Shown here piece after piece: positions 33,761-43,098 of a stretch of DNA of 64,000 bases. The number at the start of each line of letters is the position of its first letter. Positions within the stretch are counted from its first letter, which is position 1. The notes under the pieces were generated by a model. The model saw only the letters and a list, made by a program, of their open reading frames with translations, was not told where the DNA came from and searched no databases. The stretch is taken from contig CAVECB010000001.1 in assembly GCA_963614215.1 (NCBI GenBank), positions 1 through 64,000 of the forward strand. The letters run 5' to 3'. The translations under genes and the position numbers were made by a program. Origin of the DNA: CAVAWX01 sp963614215 (GTDB lineage Bacteria > Actinomycetota > Coriobacteriia > Coriobacteriales > QAMH01).

Positions 33761-35053
33761 ATGGCACGCTACGACGAGATGGGCAGCGACGAGCTGCGGG
33801 CCTTGCACGAGGCGCTGCTTGCGGAGTTTGAGGAAGCGCGCGCGGCCGGCCTCGATTTGAACATGGCGCGCGGCAAGCCTGGCTCCGAGCAGCTCGACCT
33901 CGTCATGCCGATGCTCGACGTGCTGGATTCGCATGCGTCGTTTCTCGCAGAAGACGGCACCGACGTGCGCAACTACGGCGGACTTGCCGGCTTGCCCGAG
34001 GCACGCCGCCTGATGGGCAGCCTTGTCGGCGCCGCGCCCGAGCAGACGGTGGTGGGCGGCAACTCCTCGCTCACCCTCATGCACGACACGGTGGCCCGCG
34101 GCATGACGCATGGTTTTGCCGGGCAGGAGCCGTGGGGGCGCCAAGACGGCGTCGCCTTCATCTGCCCCTCGCCGGGATACGACCGCCACTTCTCCATCTG
34201 CGAGCGCTTCGGCATACGCATGATTCCCGTGTGCATGCGCGAGGACGGCCCGGACATGGACGCGGTCGAAGAACTCGTGAAAAATCCGCAGGTGAAGGGC
34301 ATGTGGTGCGTGCCGCTTTACAGCAACCCGCAGGGCTTTGTCTACAGCGCCGAGACCGTGCGGCGCATCGCGGCCCTGATGCCCGCTGCGCCGGATTTCC
34401 GCGTGTTTTGGGACAACGCATATTGCGTGCACCATCTGGCGGATAGGGCGTCCGAGCAAGCGCACATCCCCAACATCCTCGACGAGTGCGCGCGTGCCGG
34501 CAACCCCGACCTCGTCTTCGAGTTCTGCTCGACCAGCAAGGTCACCTTCCCGGGTGCGGGCATCTCGGCGTTTATCAGCAGCGAGGCAAACGTCGCCGAG
34601 GCGCTGGCCGCGATGTCTGCCCAAAGTATTTCGGCCGACAAGGTCAACCAGCTGCGCCATGTGCGCTTTTTGAAGGACGCCGATGGCGTTGCGGCTCTGA
34701 TGCGCGCGCACGCCGCCAAGCTGCGCCCGCGTTTCGAGCTGGTCGAGCAGGCGCTGGCCGACAAGCTGGGCGCGGCGGGCGCAGGTTCGTGGACGCGCCC
34801 GAAAGGCGGCTATTTCATCAGCTTCCAGGCGCCGAAGGGCTGCGCGCGCGAGATCGTGGCGCGCTGCGCCGAGGTGGGGGTGAAGCTGACGGCGGCTGGT
34901 GCAACCTGGCCATACGGCGACGACCCCGACGACAGCAACATCCGCATCGCGCCGAGCTTTCCCTCGCTTGCCGAGCTGGAGCAGGCGGCCGGGGTCTTCA
35001 CCTTGTGCGTGCGACTCGTCTTCATCGAACATCTGCTGGCCGAACGCGGATAG
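33761..35053 (+). CDS. MocR-type (class Ic) aspartate aminotransferase
   Basis: A 430-residue PLP-dependent enzyme. It matches the Aminotran_MocR family seen in actinobacteria: LNMARGKPGSEQLDL near residue 35, DVRNYGGLAGLPEAR, VVGGNSSLTLMHD, FICPSPGYDRHFSI, MWCVPLYSNPQG, the PLP Asp in FWDNAY, and the Schiff-base lysine in CSTSKVTFPGAGISAF (residues about 250-265). It probably makes aspartate/glutamate by transamination in the cytosol. There is no HTH domain, so it is not a MocR regulator. Confidence 0.85.
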   Translation: MARYDEMGSDELRALHEALLAEFEEARAAGLDLNMARGKPGSEQLDLVMPMLDVLDSHASFLAEDGTDVRNYGGLAGLPEARRLMGSLVGAAPEQTVVGGNSSLTLMHDTVARGMTHGFAGQEPWGRQDGVAFICPSPGYDRHFSICERFGIRMIPVCMREDGPDMDAVEELVKNPQVKGMWCVPLYSNPQGFVYSAETVRRIAALMPAAPDFRVFWDNAYCVHHLADRASEQAHIPNILDECARAGNPDLVFEFCSTSKVTFPGAGISAFISSEANVAEALAAMSAQSISADKVNQLRHVRFLKDADGVAALMRAHAAKLRPRFELVEQALADKLGAAGAGSWTRPKGGYFISFQAPKGCAREIVARCAEVGVKLTAAGATWPYGDDPDDSNIRIAPSFPSLAELEQAAGVFTLCVRLVFIEHLLAERG

Positions 35054-35191
35054 GAGCGGGGTGGCTGCGGTGGCCGTGTTGGCCGCGTTGGCGCGATTGC
35101 CGCAGGAAGACGGGATTGGCGCCGCTCGTGCGCGCGCTTGCATTCGGTGCGCAGTGAAAGCGGGGAGCAGCGCGAAACGCGCCGCGAGCTG

Positions 35192-35752
35192 CTAGGAGCG
35201 CTTCTTCTTGTCCGCCTCGCCGCCGTGTGTGACGAAATCCTCGGGCTTCACGTCCTCGACGAATTTGTGGAACTCCTCCATCTCGACGCCGTGGTCGCCG
35301 CCGGGCACGGCAAAGGAGCGCGGCGCGCCTGCCGCCTGCAAGACGGACTCCTCGACGAACAGCGGCGCGTTGGCGCGGATGGCCAGCGCGATGGCGTCGC
35401 TCGGGCGGGCGTCCACGCGCGTGAACATGCCGTTTGCACAGCGCAGATACACGGTGGCGAAGAAGGTGCTGCCGTCTACGCGGTCGATGATGACGCGGCT
35501 GATCGAACCGCCCAGCGCACGCAGCAGGTTGTTCGCGGTCTCGTGCGTGAGCGGGCGCATCGGCTGGCGCTCCTCGAGCGCGGCCGCGATGGCGGAGGAC
35601 TCGGAGACGCCCACGACGATGGGCAGCACGCTGTCGGCGGGGATGTCGGCGGCCTTGACAGCCTCTTCGGAGTCGGACACGGGGCGCAGCGTGACGATGG
35701 AGGGCATGGGCGGAAAGCCCACCATGAGCGATTCGATATTCATTCCGATCAT
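35192..35752 (-). CDS. Bifunctional nuclease family protein (DUF151)
   Basis: A 186-residue protein of the BFN_dom family. The pattern RPLTHETANNLLRALGGSISRVIIDRVDGSTFFATVYL is followed by VDARPSDAIALAIRANAPLFVEE, which is diagnostic. Members have DNase/RNase activity in plants and are widespread but poorly understood in bacteria. GGGAGG lies 5-6 nt before the ATG; a second in-frame ATG is 4 codons later. TATACT at 35875-35870 on the minus strand is the likely -10. The C-terminus is lysine-rich (ADKKKRS). Confidence 0.85.
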   Translation of the reverse strand: MIGMNIESLMVGFPPMPSIVTLRPVSDSEEAVKAADIPADSVLPIVVGVSESSAIAAALEERQPMRPLTHETANNLLRALGGSISRVIIDRVDGSTFFATVYLRCANGMFTRVDARPSDAIALAIRANAPLFVEESVLQAAGAPRSFAVPGGDHGVEMEEFHKFVEDVKPEDFVTHGGEADKKKRS

Positions 35753-35951
35753 GTGCGCCTCCCTTCAGATGCGATTCGCGGCGTGACGCCGACCGCGTAT
35801 GCCGGCCGCGTATGCCGACCCGACTGCGCAACCCGGCCGCGCGCGCCGGGTGTCGCGAGCTTTGGCTCTAGTATAAACGTTTGCGCTCGCCCCGCACCGC
35901 CCTTCCTCGTCCGCGCACATCTTCGTTGCCGCGCGGTTATGCGCCGGCATG

Positions 35952-35984
35952 AAAAACGCCCGCCGCAGTTTCGCGCGACGGGCG
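35952..35984 (-). terminator. Rho-independent terminator of ilvC
   Basis: On the minus strand, stem GCG-A/C-CGGGCG type (35984-35975 with 35966-35957, one mismatch) and loop CGAAACT, followed by five T at 35956-35952. It is 62 nt past the ilvC stop. Confidence 0.8.
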
Positions 35985-36045
35985 TCTTTGAATCCGCTGT
36001 GTTGTGCCGCGCCATCAAAAGGCGCAGCGCGAAAAGCGACGAGAA

Positions 36046-37059
36046 CTACTTGTCGGCTTCCTCGTCGGACTTGATCCAGGGAAACATCCCGCGGATCTTT
36101 GCGCCGACCTTCTCGATCTCGTGCGTGTTGATGGCCTCGCGCTTCTCGAGAAGCACCTTGTGGCCGGCCTTGCAGTCGTCCATGAACTCCTGCGCGAACT
36201 CGCCGTTTTGGATGCGCTCCAAAATCTTTTTCATGGCCGCGCGCGACTCGTCGTTGATGACCTGCGGGCCGGCATAGTACTCGCCGTACTCGGCCGTGTT
36301 CGAGATCGAGTAGTTCATGAAGTGGATGCCGCTCTCGTACATGAGGTCGACGATCATCTTCATCTCGTGGTAGCACTCGAAGTAGGCCAGTTCGGGCGGA
36401 TACCCCGCGTCCACCAAGGTCTCGAAGCCGGCCTTCACCAGCTCGACCAGACCGCCGCACAGCACGGCCTGCTCGCCAAAGAGGTCCTCTTCGGTCTCCT
36501 GCGCGAAGGTGGCCTTGATGATGCCGGAGCGCGCACCGCCGACGCCCCACGCGTAGGCAAGCGCCGTGTCCCACGCGTTGCCGGAGGCGTCTTGAGCCAC
36601 GCAGGCCAGGTCGGGCACGCCGAAGCCGTCCTGGAACTGGCGGCGCACGATGTGGCCCGGGCCTTTGGGGGCGACCATGATGACGTCCACGTCCGCGGGC
36701 GGCTTGATGTAGCCGTAGTGGATGTTGAAGCCGTGCGCGAAGGCCAGGGTGTCGCCGCTCTTCACGTGCGGCGCGATCTGCTTCTCGTAGGTCTCGGCCT
36801 GCACCTCGTCGGGCACGAGGATCATGATCAGGTCGGCTTCCTCGGCGGCCTCCTCGGTGGTCATCACCTTCAGACCGGCCTCCTCGGCCTTCTTCCAGCT
36901 CTTGGAGCCCTCGCGCAGGCCGACGCGCACGTCCACGCCGCTGTCGGCGAGGTTGAGCGCATGGGCATGGCCCTGGCTGCCGTAGCCGATGATGGCGACC
37001 TTCTTGCTCTTGATTGCCTCGGGCTTGCAATCCTCTTCGTAGTAGATCGTGACTGCCAT
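36046..37059 (-). CDS. ilvC: Ketol-acid reductoisomerase, class I
   Basis: A 337-residue enzyme turning acetolactate or acetohydroxybutyrate into dihydroxy-isovalerate or -methylvalerate with NAD(P)H. The short class I length, IIGYGSQGHAHALNLADSG (nucleotide site), VMVAPKGPGHIVRRQ, and the Mg2+ ligands in GEQAVLCGGLVELVKAGFETLVDAGY are clear. I chose the ATG at 37059 because AAAGGAAC lies 8-10 nt upstream. It is transcribed behind ilvN with a 112-nt gap. The C-terminus (WIKSDEEADK) is normal. Confidence 0.95.
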   Translation of the reverse strand: MAVTIYYEEDCKPEAIKSKKVAIIGYGSQGHAHALNLADSGVDVRVGLREGSKSWKKAEEAGLKVMTTEEAAEEADLIMILVPDEVQAETYEKQIAPHVKSGDTLAFAHGFNIHYGYIKPPADVDVIMVAPKGPGHIVRRQFQDGFGVPDLACVAQDASGNAWDTALAYAWGVGGARSGIIKATFAQETEEDLFGEQAVLCGGLVELVKAGFETLVDAGYPPELAYFECYHEMKMIVDLMYESGIHFMNYSISNTAEYGEYYAGPQVINDESRAAMKKILERIQNGEFAQEFMDDCKAGHKVLLEKREAINTHEIEKVGAKIRGMFPWIKSDEEADK

Positions 37060-37171
37060 TTCAACCGTTCCTTTCGCTTGCCATCTGCGGCGCCGCCCTA
37101 GTTTGCCGCGCCGCTTGTTGCCGTTGTATATCGACACCCCGCGATTGTACGGGATGGTGGTTTCGCGCACG

Positions 37172-37657
37172 TTACGCGCCGCTCGACCCGCGCGAGATTG
37201 CAATCTTGCCGCCGCGCACGATCTCTTTGATGCCGTAGCCGCGCAGCAGGTCTTCCATCGCGTCGAGCTTGTTGTCGTCGCCGGTCATCTCGATGGTCAG
37301 GCTGTTCGGGCTGACGTCGACGATCTTTGCGCGGAAGATGCCCGCCAGCTCGATGATCTCGCCGCGCTTGGCCGGCTCGGCGTTCACCTTGAACAAGACG
37401 AGCTCGCGGTCGATGTGCTCGGTCTCGGACAGGTCGTTGACCTTGTAGACGTTGATCAGCTTGTGGAGCTGCTTGGTCACCTGCTCGACGACCTCGGAGT
37501 CGGCGTCCACGACCATGGTCACGCGGCTGCGCGAGGAATCCTCGGTGTGGCTGACGGCCAGGCTCTCGATGTTGAAGCCGCGCCTAGCGACCAGCCCCGT
37601 GACGCGCACGAGCACGCCCGGCTGGTTGTCCACGAGAACGGAGATGGTCCTGCTCAT
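37172..37657 (-). CDS. ilvN: Acetolactate synthase small (regulatory) subunit
   Basis: A 161-residue regulatory subunit that confers valine feedback on the catalytic subunit. The N-terminal ACT domain reads ISVLVDNQPGVLVRVTGLVARRGFNIESLAVSHTED, and the C-terminal ALS_ss domain is complete (about 85-160). The ATG at 37657 overlaps the ilvB stop by 4 nt (ATGA), giving translational coupling and matched stoichiometry. Confidence 0.95.
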   Translation of the reverse strand: MSRTISVLVDNQPGVLVRVTGLVARRGFNIESLAVSHTEDSSRSRVTMVVDADSEVVEQVTKQLHKLINVYKVNDLSETEHIDRELVLFKVNAEPAKRGEIIELAGIFRAKIVDVSPNSLTIEMTGDDNKLDAMEDLLRGYGIKEIVRGGKIAISRGSSGA

Positions 37658-39441
37658 TTCGCGACCCCCTTTCCCTTGGCGCTTTTGCGCCCGGCGCTGC
37701 CGCCCTCCACGGGCTTGCCGTCCGCGTCCAGCTTCACCACGCCGATCAGCCCCGTCAGGGTGCCGCCCGCGGGCATCATCGGGTAGACGTTTTCGCTGGC
37801 CGGGATGATCACGTCGAGCAGGTAGGGTTCGTCGGAGTCGAACCACGCGCGCATCGCGGCCTCCAGCTCGGCGGGCCGCTCCACCCGCGCCGCCTTCCAG
37901 CCGTAGGCCTCGGCCAGCTTCACGAAGTCGGGGTTCGCGGTGAAGATGGTCTGGCTGTAGCGCTCGTCATAGAAGAGCTGTTGCCACTGGTGCACCATGC
38001 CCAGCGTCGAGTTGTTCAGCAGCAACACCTTCACAGGCAGGTCGTGCTCGCGCACGGTGGCCATCTCCTGGATATTCATCTGCAGGCTGCCGTCGCCGGC
38101 CACGCACACGACGCGGCTGTCCGGATGGCCGAGCTGCGCGCCCATAGCCGCCGGAAACCCGAAGCCCATCGTGCCCGCACCGCCGCTCGAGACGAAGGTG
38201 CGCGGCCGGGCGGTGTGCAGCCACTGGCTGGCCCACATCTGGTGCTGACCCACCTCGGTGGTGAAGATGGTGTCGCGCTCGCCGGCCAGCTGGTCGAGCA
38301 TCTGCAGGGCACGCTCGGGCAAAATCGCGTCGTCGCGGTCCTCGTACCACAGCGGGCTTTCCGTGCGCCAGGCCTCGACCTGCGCAAGCCATGCGGTCGT
38401 GTCGGGGCGCGCGTCGTCTTTGCCCAGCTCGGCCACGAGCGCCGACAGCACCGTCTTGGCGTCGCCCACGATGGGCACATCTGCCTCGCGATTCTTGCCT
38501 ATCTCGGCCGGGTCGATGTCCACGTGCACGACCGTCGCGTGCGGCGCGAAATCGGCCAGCCGCCCCGTCACGCGGTCGGCAAAACGCGTGCCCACGGCGA
38601 AAATCAGGTCGCTTTCCTGCAAGGTGAAGTTGGCGGCCTTCGAGCCGTGCATGCCCGGCATCCCCAGGCACAGCTTGTGCCCTTCGGGAAAGCAACTCTT
38701 GCCCATCAGGCTGACCACAACGGGGGTTTGCAGGGTCTCGGCCAGCGCGAGCAGCTCGTCTTCGGCGCCGCTTGCTATGACGCCGCCGCCCGCGTAGATG
38801 ACGGGGCGCTTGGCGCGCACGAGGCGCTTGGCCGCTTGGCGCACCTGCTTGGCATTGCCTTTCACCGTGGGCTTGTAGCTGTCCAGCTTCACCGTCTCGG
38901 GGTAGCGGTAGGACACCCCCTGCTCTTTCACGAGGTTGCTGGGCAGGTCGATGACCACAGGCCCCGGGCGTCCGGTGCCGGCGATGTAGTAGGCCTCGGC
39001 GATGGTCTTGGGGATGTCGGCCGCGTCGTGCAGCAGGTAGCTGTGCTTGACGATGGGCAAGGTGATGCCCGTCATGTCGCTTTCCTGGAAGGCGTCGCTG
39101 CCCAGGCTGGCCGCAGGCACCTGGCCGCAGATGACGACGATAGGCACCGAGTCCATGTAGGCCGTTGCGATGCCCGTGACCGTGTTCGTCGCGCCCGGCC
39201 CGCTCGTGACCAGCACGGTCCCCACTTTGCCCGTGGAGCGCGCGTAGCCGTCGGCCGCATGCGCCGCCCCCTGCTCGTGGCGCACGAGTATGTGGTTCAG
39301 CTTCTTGCTGTCGTAGAGCGCGTTGTAGATGTCGATTGCCTGGCCGCCGGGGTAGCCAAAGACCGTGTCGACGCCGACGTCTTCCAGCGCGGCGATGAGC
39401 GCTTGGGCACCCGTCATCTTCTGTCCGTCGTGTTCGCTCAT
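37654..39441 (-). CDS. ilvB: Acetolactate synthase large (catalytic) subunit
   Basis: A 595-residue ThDP enzyme condensing pyruvate to acetolactate, the first step of valine/leucine synthesis. It has FGYPGGQAIDIYNAL with RHEQGAAHAADGYAR (cofactor-activating Glu), TSGPGATNTVTGIATAYMDS, and the ThDP motif GDGSLQMNIQEMATVREHDLPVKVLLLNN near residue 450. AAGGAGG precedes the ATG. It lies 37 nt after ilvD and overlaps ilvN. The C-terminus has an Arg/Lys/Gly-rich tail. Confidence 0.95.
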   Translation of the reverse strand: MSEHDGQKMTGAQALIAALEDVGVDTVFGYPGGQAIDIYNALYDSKKLNHILVRHEQGAAHAADGYARSTGKVGTVLVTSGPGATNTVTGIATAYMDSVPIVVICGQVPAASLGSDAFQESDMTGITLPIVKHSYLLHDAADIPKTIAEAYYIAGTGRPGPVVIDLPSNLVKEQGVSYRYPETVKLDSYKPTVKGNAKQVRQAAKRLVRAKRPVIYAGGGVIASGAEDELLALAETLQTPVVVSLMGKSCFPEGHKLCLGMPGMHGSKAANFTLQESDLIFAVGTRFADRVTGRLADFAPHATVVHVDIDPAEIGKNREADVPIVGDAKTVLSALVAELGKDDARPDTTAWLAQVEAWRTESPLWYEDRDDAILPERALQMLDQLAGERDTIFTTEVGQHQMWASQWLHTARPRTFVSSGGAGTMGFGFPAAMGAQLGHPDSRVVCVAGDGSLQMNIQEMATVREHDLPVKVLLLNNSTLGMVHQWQQLFYDERYSQTIFTANPDFVKLAEAYGWKAARVERPAELEAAMRAWFDSDEPYLLDVIIPASENVYPMMPAGGTLTGLIGVVKLDADGKPVEGGSAGRKSAKGKGVAK

Positions 39442-39478
39442 GCAAGCCTCCTTTCAGGGTAAAGGGTGTGTTCGTCGC

Positions 39479-41203
39479 CTAGTCCAAAATCGCGCCCGTG
39501 TCGGCGCTTTTCACTAGCCTAGCGTAGCGCGCGAGCACGCCCGTCGTGTACTTGGGCGCCGGCGCCTTCCACGCGGCCCGGCGGCGTTCCAGCTCGGCTT
39601 CGTCCACGTGCAAGTTCACCTGCCCGCCCTCGATGTCGACCTCTATTTCGTCGCCTTCCTCGATGAAGGCGATCGGCCCTCCCGCCGCGGCCTCGGGGCT
39701 GATGTGCCCGACGCAAGGGCCTTTGCTCGCGCCGGAGAAGCGTCCGTCGGTGATGAGCGCGACCGAGGTGGACAGCCCCATGCCGACGACATTGGCCGTC
39801 GGGGCCAACATCTCGCGCATGCCAGGCCCACCGGAAGGACCTTCGTAGCGGATGACGATGACGTCGCCCGGGTGTATCTCGCCGCCGAGGATGGCCGCGC
39901 AGGCGTCTTCCTCGCATTCGAACACGCGCGCAGGCCCGGTGTGGCGCATCATCTCGGGGGCGACCGCCGAGCGCTTCACCACTGCGCCCTTCGGCGCGAG
40001 GTTGCCGAACATGACCTTCAGGCCGCCTTGCTGGTCGTAGGCGTTTTCCTTCGTGCGCACTATCTCGCCGTCGGCCGGCGGGCAGGCGTCCAGCCATTCT
40101 TTCATCGTGCCGTGGCAGGTGACGGCGCTTTCGTCGAGCGCGCCGATGCGTCCCAGCTCGCCCATGATGGCACTCACGCCGCCCACTGCGTTCAGGTCCT
40201 CGATGTGCAGAGGACCGGCCGGCGCGATGCGCGTGAGGTTCGGGGTCTGCTCGCACACGTCCACCCAGTCGTTCATGTCGATGGGGCAACCGGCGGTGGC
40301 GGCGATGGCCGTCAGGTGCAGCATGGTGTTCGTGCTACCGCCGAAGGCCATGTCGAGCGCCATGCCGTTGCGTATGGCGGCCGGCGTGACGATGTCGCGT
40401 ATCTTCAGGTCGCGGCGCACGAGGTCCACGACCGTCATGCCGGCGTGTTTTGCCAGCCGGTCGCGCTCGGAGTAGACGGCCGGCACGGTGCCGTTGCCCG
40501 GCAGCGCCAGGCCCAGGGCCTCGGACAGGCAGCAGATGGAGTTCGCGGTGAACATGCCGCTGCAGCTGCCGCAGGTGGGGCAGGCCGTGTGCTCGTAGAA
40601 CTCGCAGTCCTCGCGCGTCATCGTGCCCGCCGTGACCTGGCCGACGGCGTCGAAGAGCGTGTTCAGATCCGTCTCCGTCACACGGTCGCGGTCGCGGCCG
40701 GCCAGCATCGGGCCACCCGAGACGAGCACGGTGGGCAGGTTCACCCGCAAGGCACCCATGATCATGCCGGGCACTATCTTGTCGCAGGCCGGAATCAAGA
40801 CGACGCCGTCGAAGGCGTGGCCGTTCACCGCGCACTCGACGGAATCGGCGATGGTTTCGCGGCTGGTCAGCGAGTAGCGCATGCCCTCGTGGTTCATGGC
40901 GATGCCGTCGCACACGCCGATGGTGCCGAACTGAAACGGCGTGCCGCCCGCCATGTAGACACCGGCCTTCACGTCGTCGACGAGGCGCTGCAGGTGGTTG
41001 TGGCCAGGGATGATGTCGGCCTGGCTGGAGATGATGGCGATCAGCGGGCGGCCGTCGGCGATCTCTTCGTCGGTCTGGCCGTCGGCATACAGCAGGCTGC
41101 GGTGCGGCGCCCGCTCGAGCCCTTTCTTTATCTGGTCGCTGCGCAGCGCCTGCACGCCGCCCTGGCCGTTGCCGTTGCCGTTGCCCGTTTGTGCGTTGCC
41201 CAT
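39479..41203 (-). CDS. ilvD: Dihydroxy-acid dehydratase
   Basis: A 574-residue Fe-S dehydratase forming 2-oxo acids in branched-chain amino acid synthesis. Cluster and Mg2+ segments are visible: PACDKIVPGMIMG, then CPTCGSCSGMFTANSICCLSEALGLALPGNGT and GGSTNTMLHL. I chose the ATG at 41203: an AAAGGAAAGG site lies 11 nt upstream, while the further in-frame ATG at 41251 lacks one. The N-terminus has an Asn/Gly-rich stretch (NGNGNGQGG). First gene of ilvD-ilvB-ilvN(-ilvC). Confidence 0.93.
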   Translation of the reverse strand: MGNAQTGNGNGNGQGGVQALRSDQIKKGLERAPHRSLLYADGQTDEEIADGRPLIAIISSQADIIPGHNHLQRLVDDVKAGVYMAGGTPFQFGTIGVCDGIAMNHEGMRYSLTSRETIADSVECAVNGHAFDGVVLIPACDKIVPGMIMGALRVNLPTVLVSGGPMLAGRDRDRVTETDLNTLFDAVGQVTAGTMTREDCEFYEHTACPTCGSCSGMFTANSICCLSEALGLALPGNGTVPAVYSERDRLAKHAGMTVVDLVRRDLKIRDIVTPAAIRNGMALDMAFGGSTNTMLHLTAIAATAGCPIDMNDWVDVCEQTPNLTRIAPAGPLHIEDLNAVGGVSAIMGELGRIGALDESAVTCHGTMKEWLDACPPADGEIVRTKENAYDQQGGLKVMFGNLAPKGAVVKRSAVAPEMMRHTGPARVFECEEDACAAILGGEIHPGDVIVIRYEGPSGGPGMREMLAPTANVVGMGLSTSVALITDGRFSGASKGPCVGHISPEAAAGGPIAFIEEGDEIEVDIEGGQVNLHVDEAELERRRAAWKAPAPKYTTGVLARYARLVKSADTGAILD

Positions 41204-41288
41204 GGAAGTTCGCGCCTTTCCTTTCGATGTCGCCATCTGCTGTCCAGCCATGCGCGCAAGGGGCGCGAAGGTTGGTTGTGGAAGCCCG

Positions 41289-41316
41289 ATTCTACGCTTC
41301 TTGTGCGCCGTGTCCG
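41289..41316 (-). promoter_or_regulatory. ilvD promoter
   Basis: On the minus strand, -35-like CGGACA (41316-41311), 16-nt spacer, -10 TAGAAT (41294-41289). It physically overlaps the rmuC promoter on the other strand. No T-box or leader-peptide attenuator is evident in the roughly 80-nt leader. Confidence 0.5.
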
Positions 41317-41329
41317 CGCTCGGTACTAT
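41301..41329 (+). promoter_or_regulatory. rmuC promoter
   Basis: -35 TTGTGC (41301-41306), 17-nt spacer, -10 TACTAT (41324-41329). Confidence 0.6.
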
Positions 41330-41405
41330 CCTTGCTCGTGGACGTAACGCGGGTTTTTCGTTTCCCGCTTTTTCGCATTCTCAGACGTATCGACTGGAGG
41401 CAGAC

Positions 41406-42905
41406 ATGGACGCCGGTTTCGCAACTTTTCTCGTATCCCTTGCCGCTGCAGGCGCCGCTCTCGTGGCGGCGGTCGCGGCGATTGCCGCCTGCGCGCAGGT
41501 GAAGGCTCTCAAGTCCCGCGACGACACCGAGGCCGCCTTGGCCGACCTGCGAGAAGACCTCGCCGCCAAGATAGAGGAGAGCGCGCGCCTTTCCCAGGCC
41601 TTGGTAAAGGAGCGCTGCGACACTCTCGACGCCGCCTTGTCTGCCGACAATAGAAGGCTCGAGGAGAAGTTCGAGGCCTCGCGCCGCGAGAGTGCCGAGA
41701 CGACGCGCAAAAACAACGAGGCCGTGGGCGCCGAGCTGGAGAGGATGCGCGGGATCGTCGGCGAAAAGCTCACGCAGCGCCTGGCGGAGCAGTCCCGCGA
41801 GCTGCGCGATCACCTCGACAAATTTGACGGGCGCTTCGCCGGCTTCTCGAAGCAGATTCAAGGGTTCCAAGAGCAAATGACCAAGGGCTTGGGCGATGTG
41901 CAAAACACGGTCGGCGCCCAGCTGAAGGACATACGCGAAGACAACGGCAAACAGCTCGAGAAAATGCGCGAGACCGTCGACGAGAAACTTTCCAAGACTT
42001 TAAACGAGAGGCTGAACTCGTCGTTTACCCGCGTGAGCGAGCAGCTGGAAGCCGTGCACAAGGGGCTGGGGGAGATGAAGAGCGTCGCCCAGGACGTCGG
42101 CGGCCTCAAGCGGGTGCTTTCCAACGTCAAGACGCGCGGGGTGCTGGGCGAGGTGCAGCTCGGCGCGATTTTGGGCGACATCCTCACCGCCAACCAATAC
42201 GATGAAAACGTCGCGACTAGGCCTGGCAGCCGCGAGCGCGTCGAGTTCGCGGTGAAGATCCCCGTCGAGGACGGCTTCATCTACCTCCCCATCGACGCGA
42301 AGTTTCCCGGTGAGGCCTACGACCAGCTGCAGGTTGCGCTGGAGACAGGCGACAAGGCCGCGGTCGACGCCGCGCGCAAGACGCTCGAGCGGCGCATCGA
42401 AGGCGAGGCGAAAGACATCAGCAGCAAGTACATCTCCGTGCCGCAGACGACAAACTTCGCAATTATGTTTCTGCCCTTTGAGGGGCTGTATGCCGAGGTG
42501 GTCAGCCGCCCGGGGCTGATCGAGCACCTGCAGCGCGACTACAAGGTCAACGTCGCCGGGCCTTCGACGATGGCGGCGATACTCAACAGCTTGCAGATGA
42601 GCTACCAGACACTGGCTCTGCAAAAGCGTGCCGACGAGATTGCGCAGATACTCTCGGCGGTCAAGGCCGAATTCCCCAAGTACCAAAAGGAGCTCGACCG
42701 GGCGCTCAAGCAGATCAACACGGCGGGCAAGACCGTGGAGGGGATCATCACCACGCGCACCCGGGTCATTTCGCGCAAGCTCGACGGCGTGGCGGACATG
42801 CAAGACCCGCAGGCCGCCGAGAGGCTGCTGGGCATCGGCGAGGGTGCCGACGCCGGAGCTGGCGACGAGCCCATCCCGACCGACGCCGTCGTCGACGACG
42901 CATAA
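41406..42905 (+). CDS. rmuC: DNA recombination protein RmuC
   Basis: A 499-residue RmuC-family protein thought to restrain DNA inversion or rearrangement. An N-terminal membrane helix (FATFLVSLAAAGAALVAAVAAIAA) is followed by a long coiled coil (about 30-220). The RmuC nuclease-like domain follows: VLSNVKTRGVLGEVQLGAILGDIL, YLPIDAKFPGEAYDQL, FLPFEGLYAEVV, and GPSTMAAILNSLQM. GGAGG lies 5 nt before the ATG at 41406. The C-terminal tail is acidic. Confidence 0.9.
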   Translation: MDAGFATFLVSLAAAGAALVAAVAAIAACAQVKALKSRDDTEAALADLREDLAAKIEESARLSQALVKERCDTLDAALSADNRRLEEKFEASRRESAETTRKNNEAVGAELERMRGIVGEKLTQRLAEQSRELRDHLDKFDGRFAGFSKQIQGFQEQMTKGLGDVQNTVGAQLKDIREDNGKQLEKMRETVDEKLSKTLNERLNSSFTRVSEQLEAVHKGLGEMKSVAQDVGGLKRVLSNVKTRGVLGEVQLGAILGDILTANQYDENVATRPGSRERVEFAVKIPVEDGFIYLPIDAKFPGEAYDQLQVALETGDKAAVDAARKTLERRIEGEAKDISSKYISVPQTTNFAIMFLPFEGLYAEVVSRPGLIEHLQRDYKVNVAGPSTMAAILNSLQMSYQTLALQKRADEIAQILSAVKAEFPKYQKELDRALKQINTAGKTVEGIITTRTRVISRKLDGVADMQDPQAAERLLGIGEGADAGAGDEPIPTDAVVDDA

Positions 42906-42929
42906 GGCCCCAAGCCCCGTCTGGCCGCC

Positions 42930-42980
42930 TTTCAAGCGTAAATTTTTGCGCTTGATTTTGCGCTCGATTTCAAGCGTAAA
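42930..42980 (+). terminator. rmuC terminator with duplicated arm
   Basis: TCAAGCG (42932-42938) pairs with CGCTTGA (42949-42955), followed by TTTT. The left arm TTTCAAGCGTAAA (42930-42942) is repeated at 42968-42980. Confidence 0.6.
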
Positions 42981-43098
42981 CGCAATGGCGAATGCATGTT
43001 GTTCCTCGATACCACCCAAAAGCCCAAGTCGCGGAATCTCGGCATTCATTCATCAGCAGGAAGATATCTCCATGCGCCCACCAGCGCGAATCCACCGA

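Noticed and set aside
41204..41290. T-box or leader-peptide attenuator for the ilv operon
   Set aside because: No T-box sequence, no run of Val/Leu/Ile codons and no terminator in the short leader.
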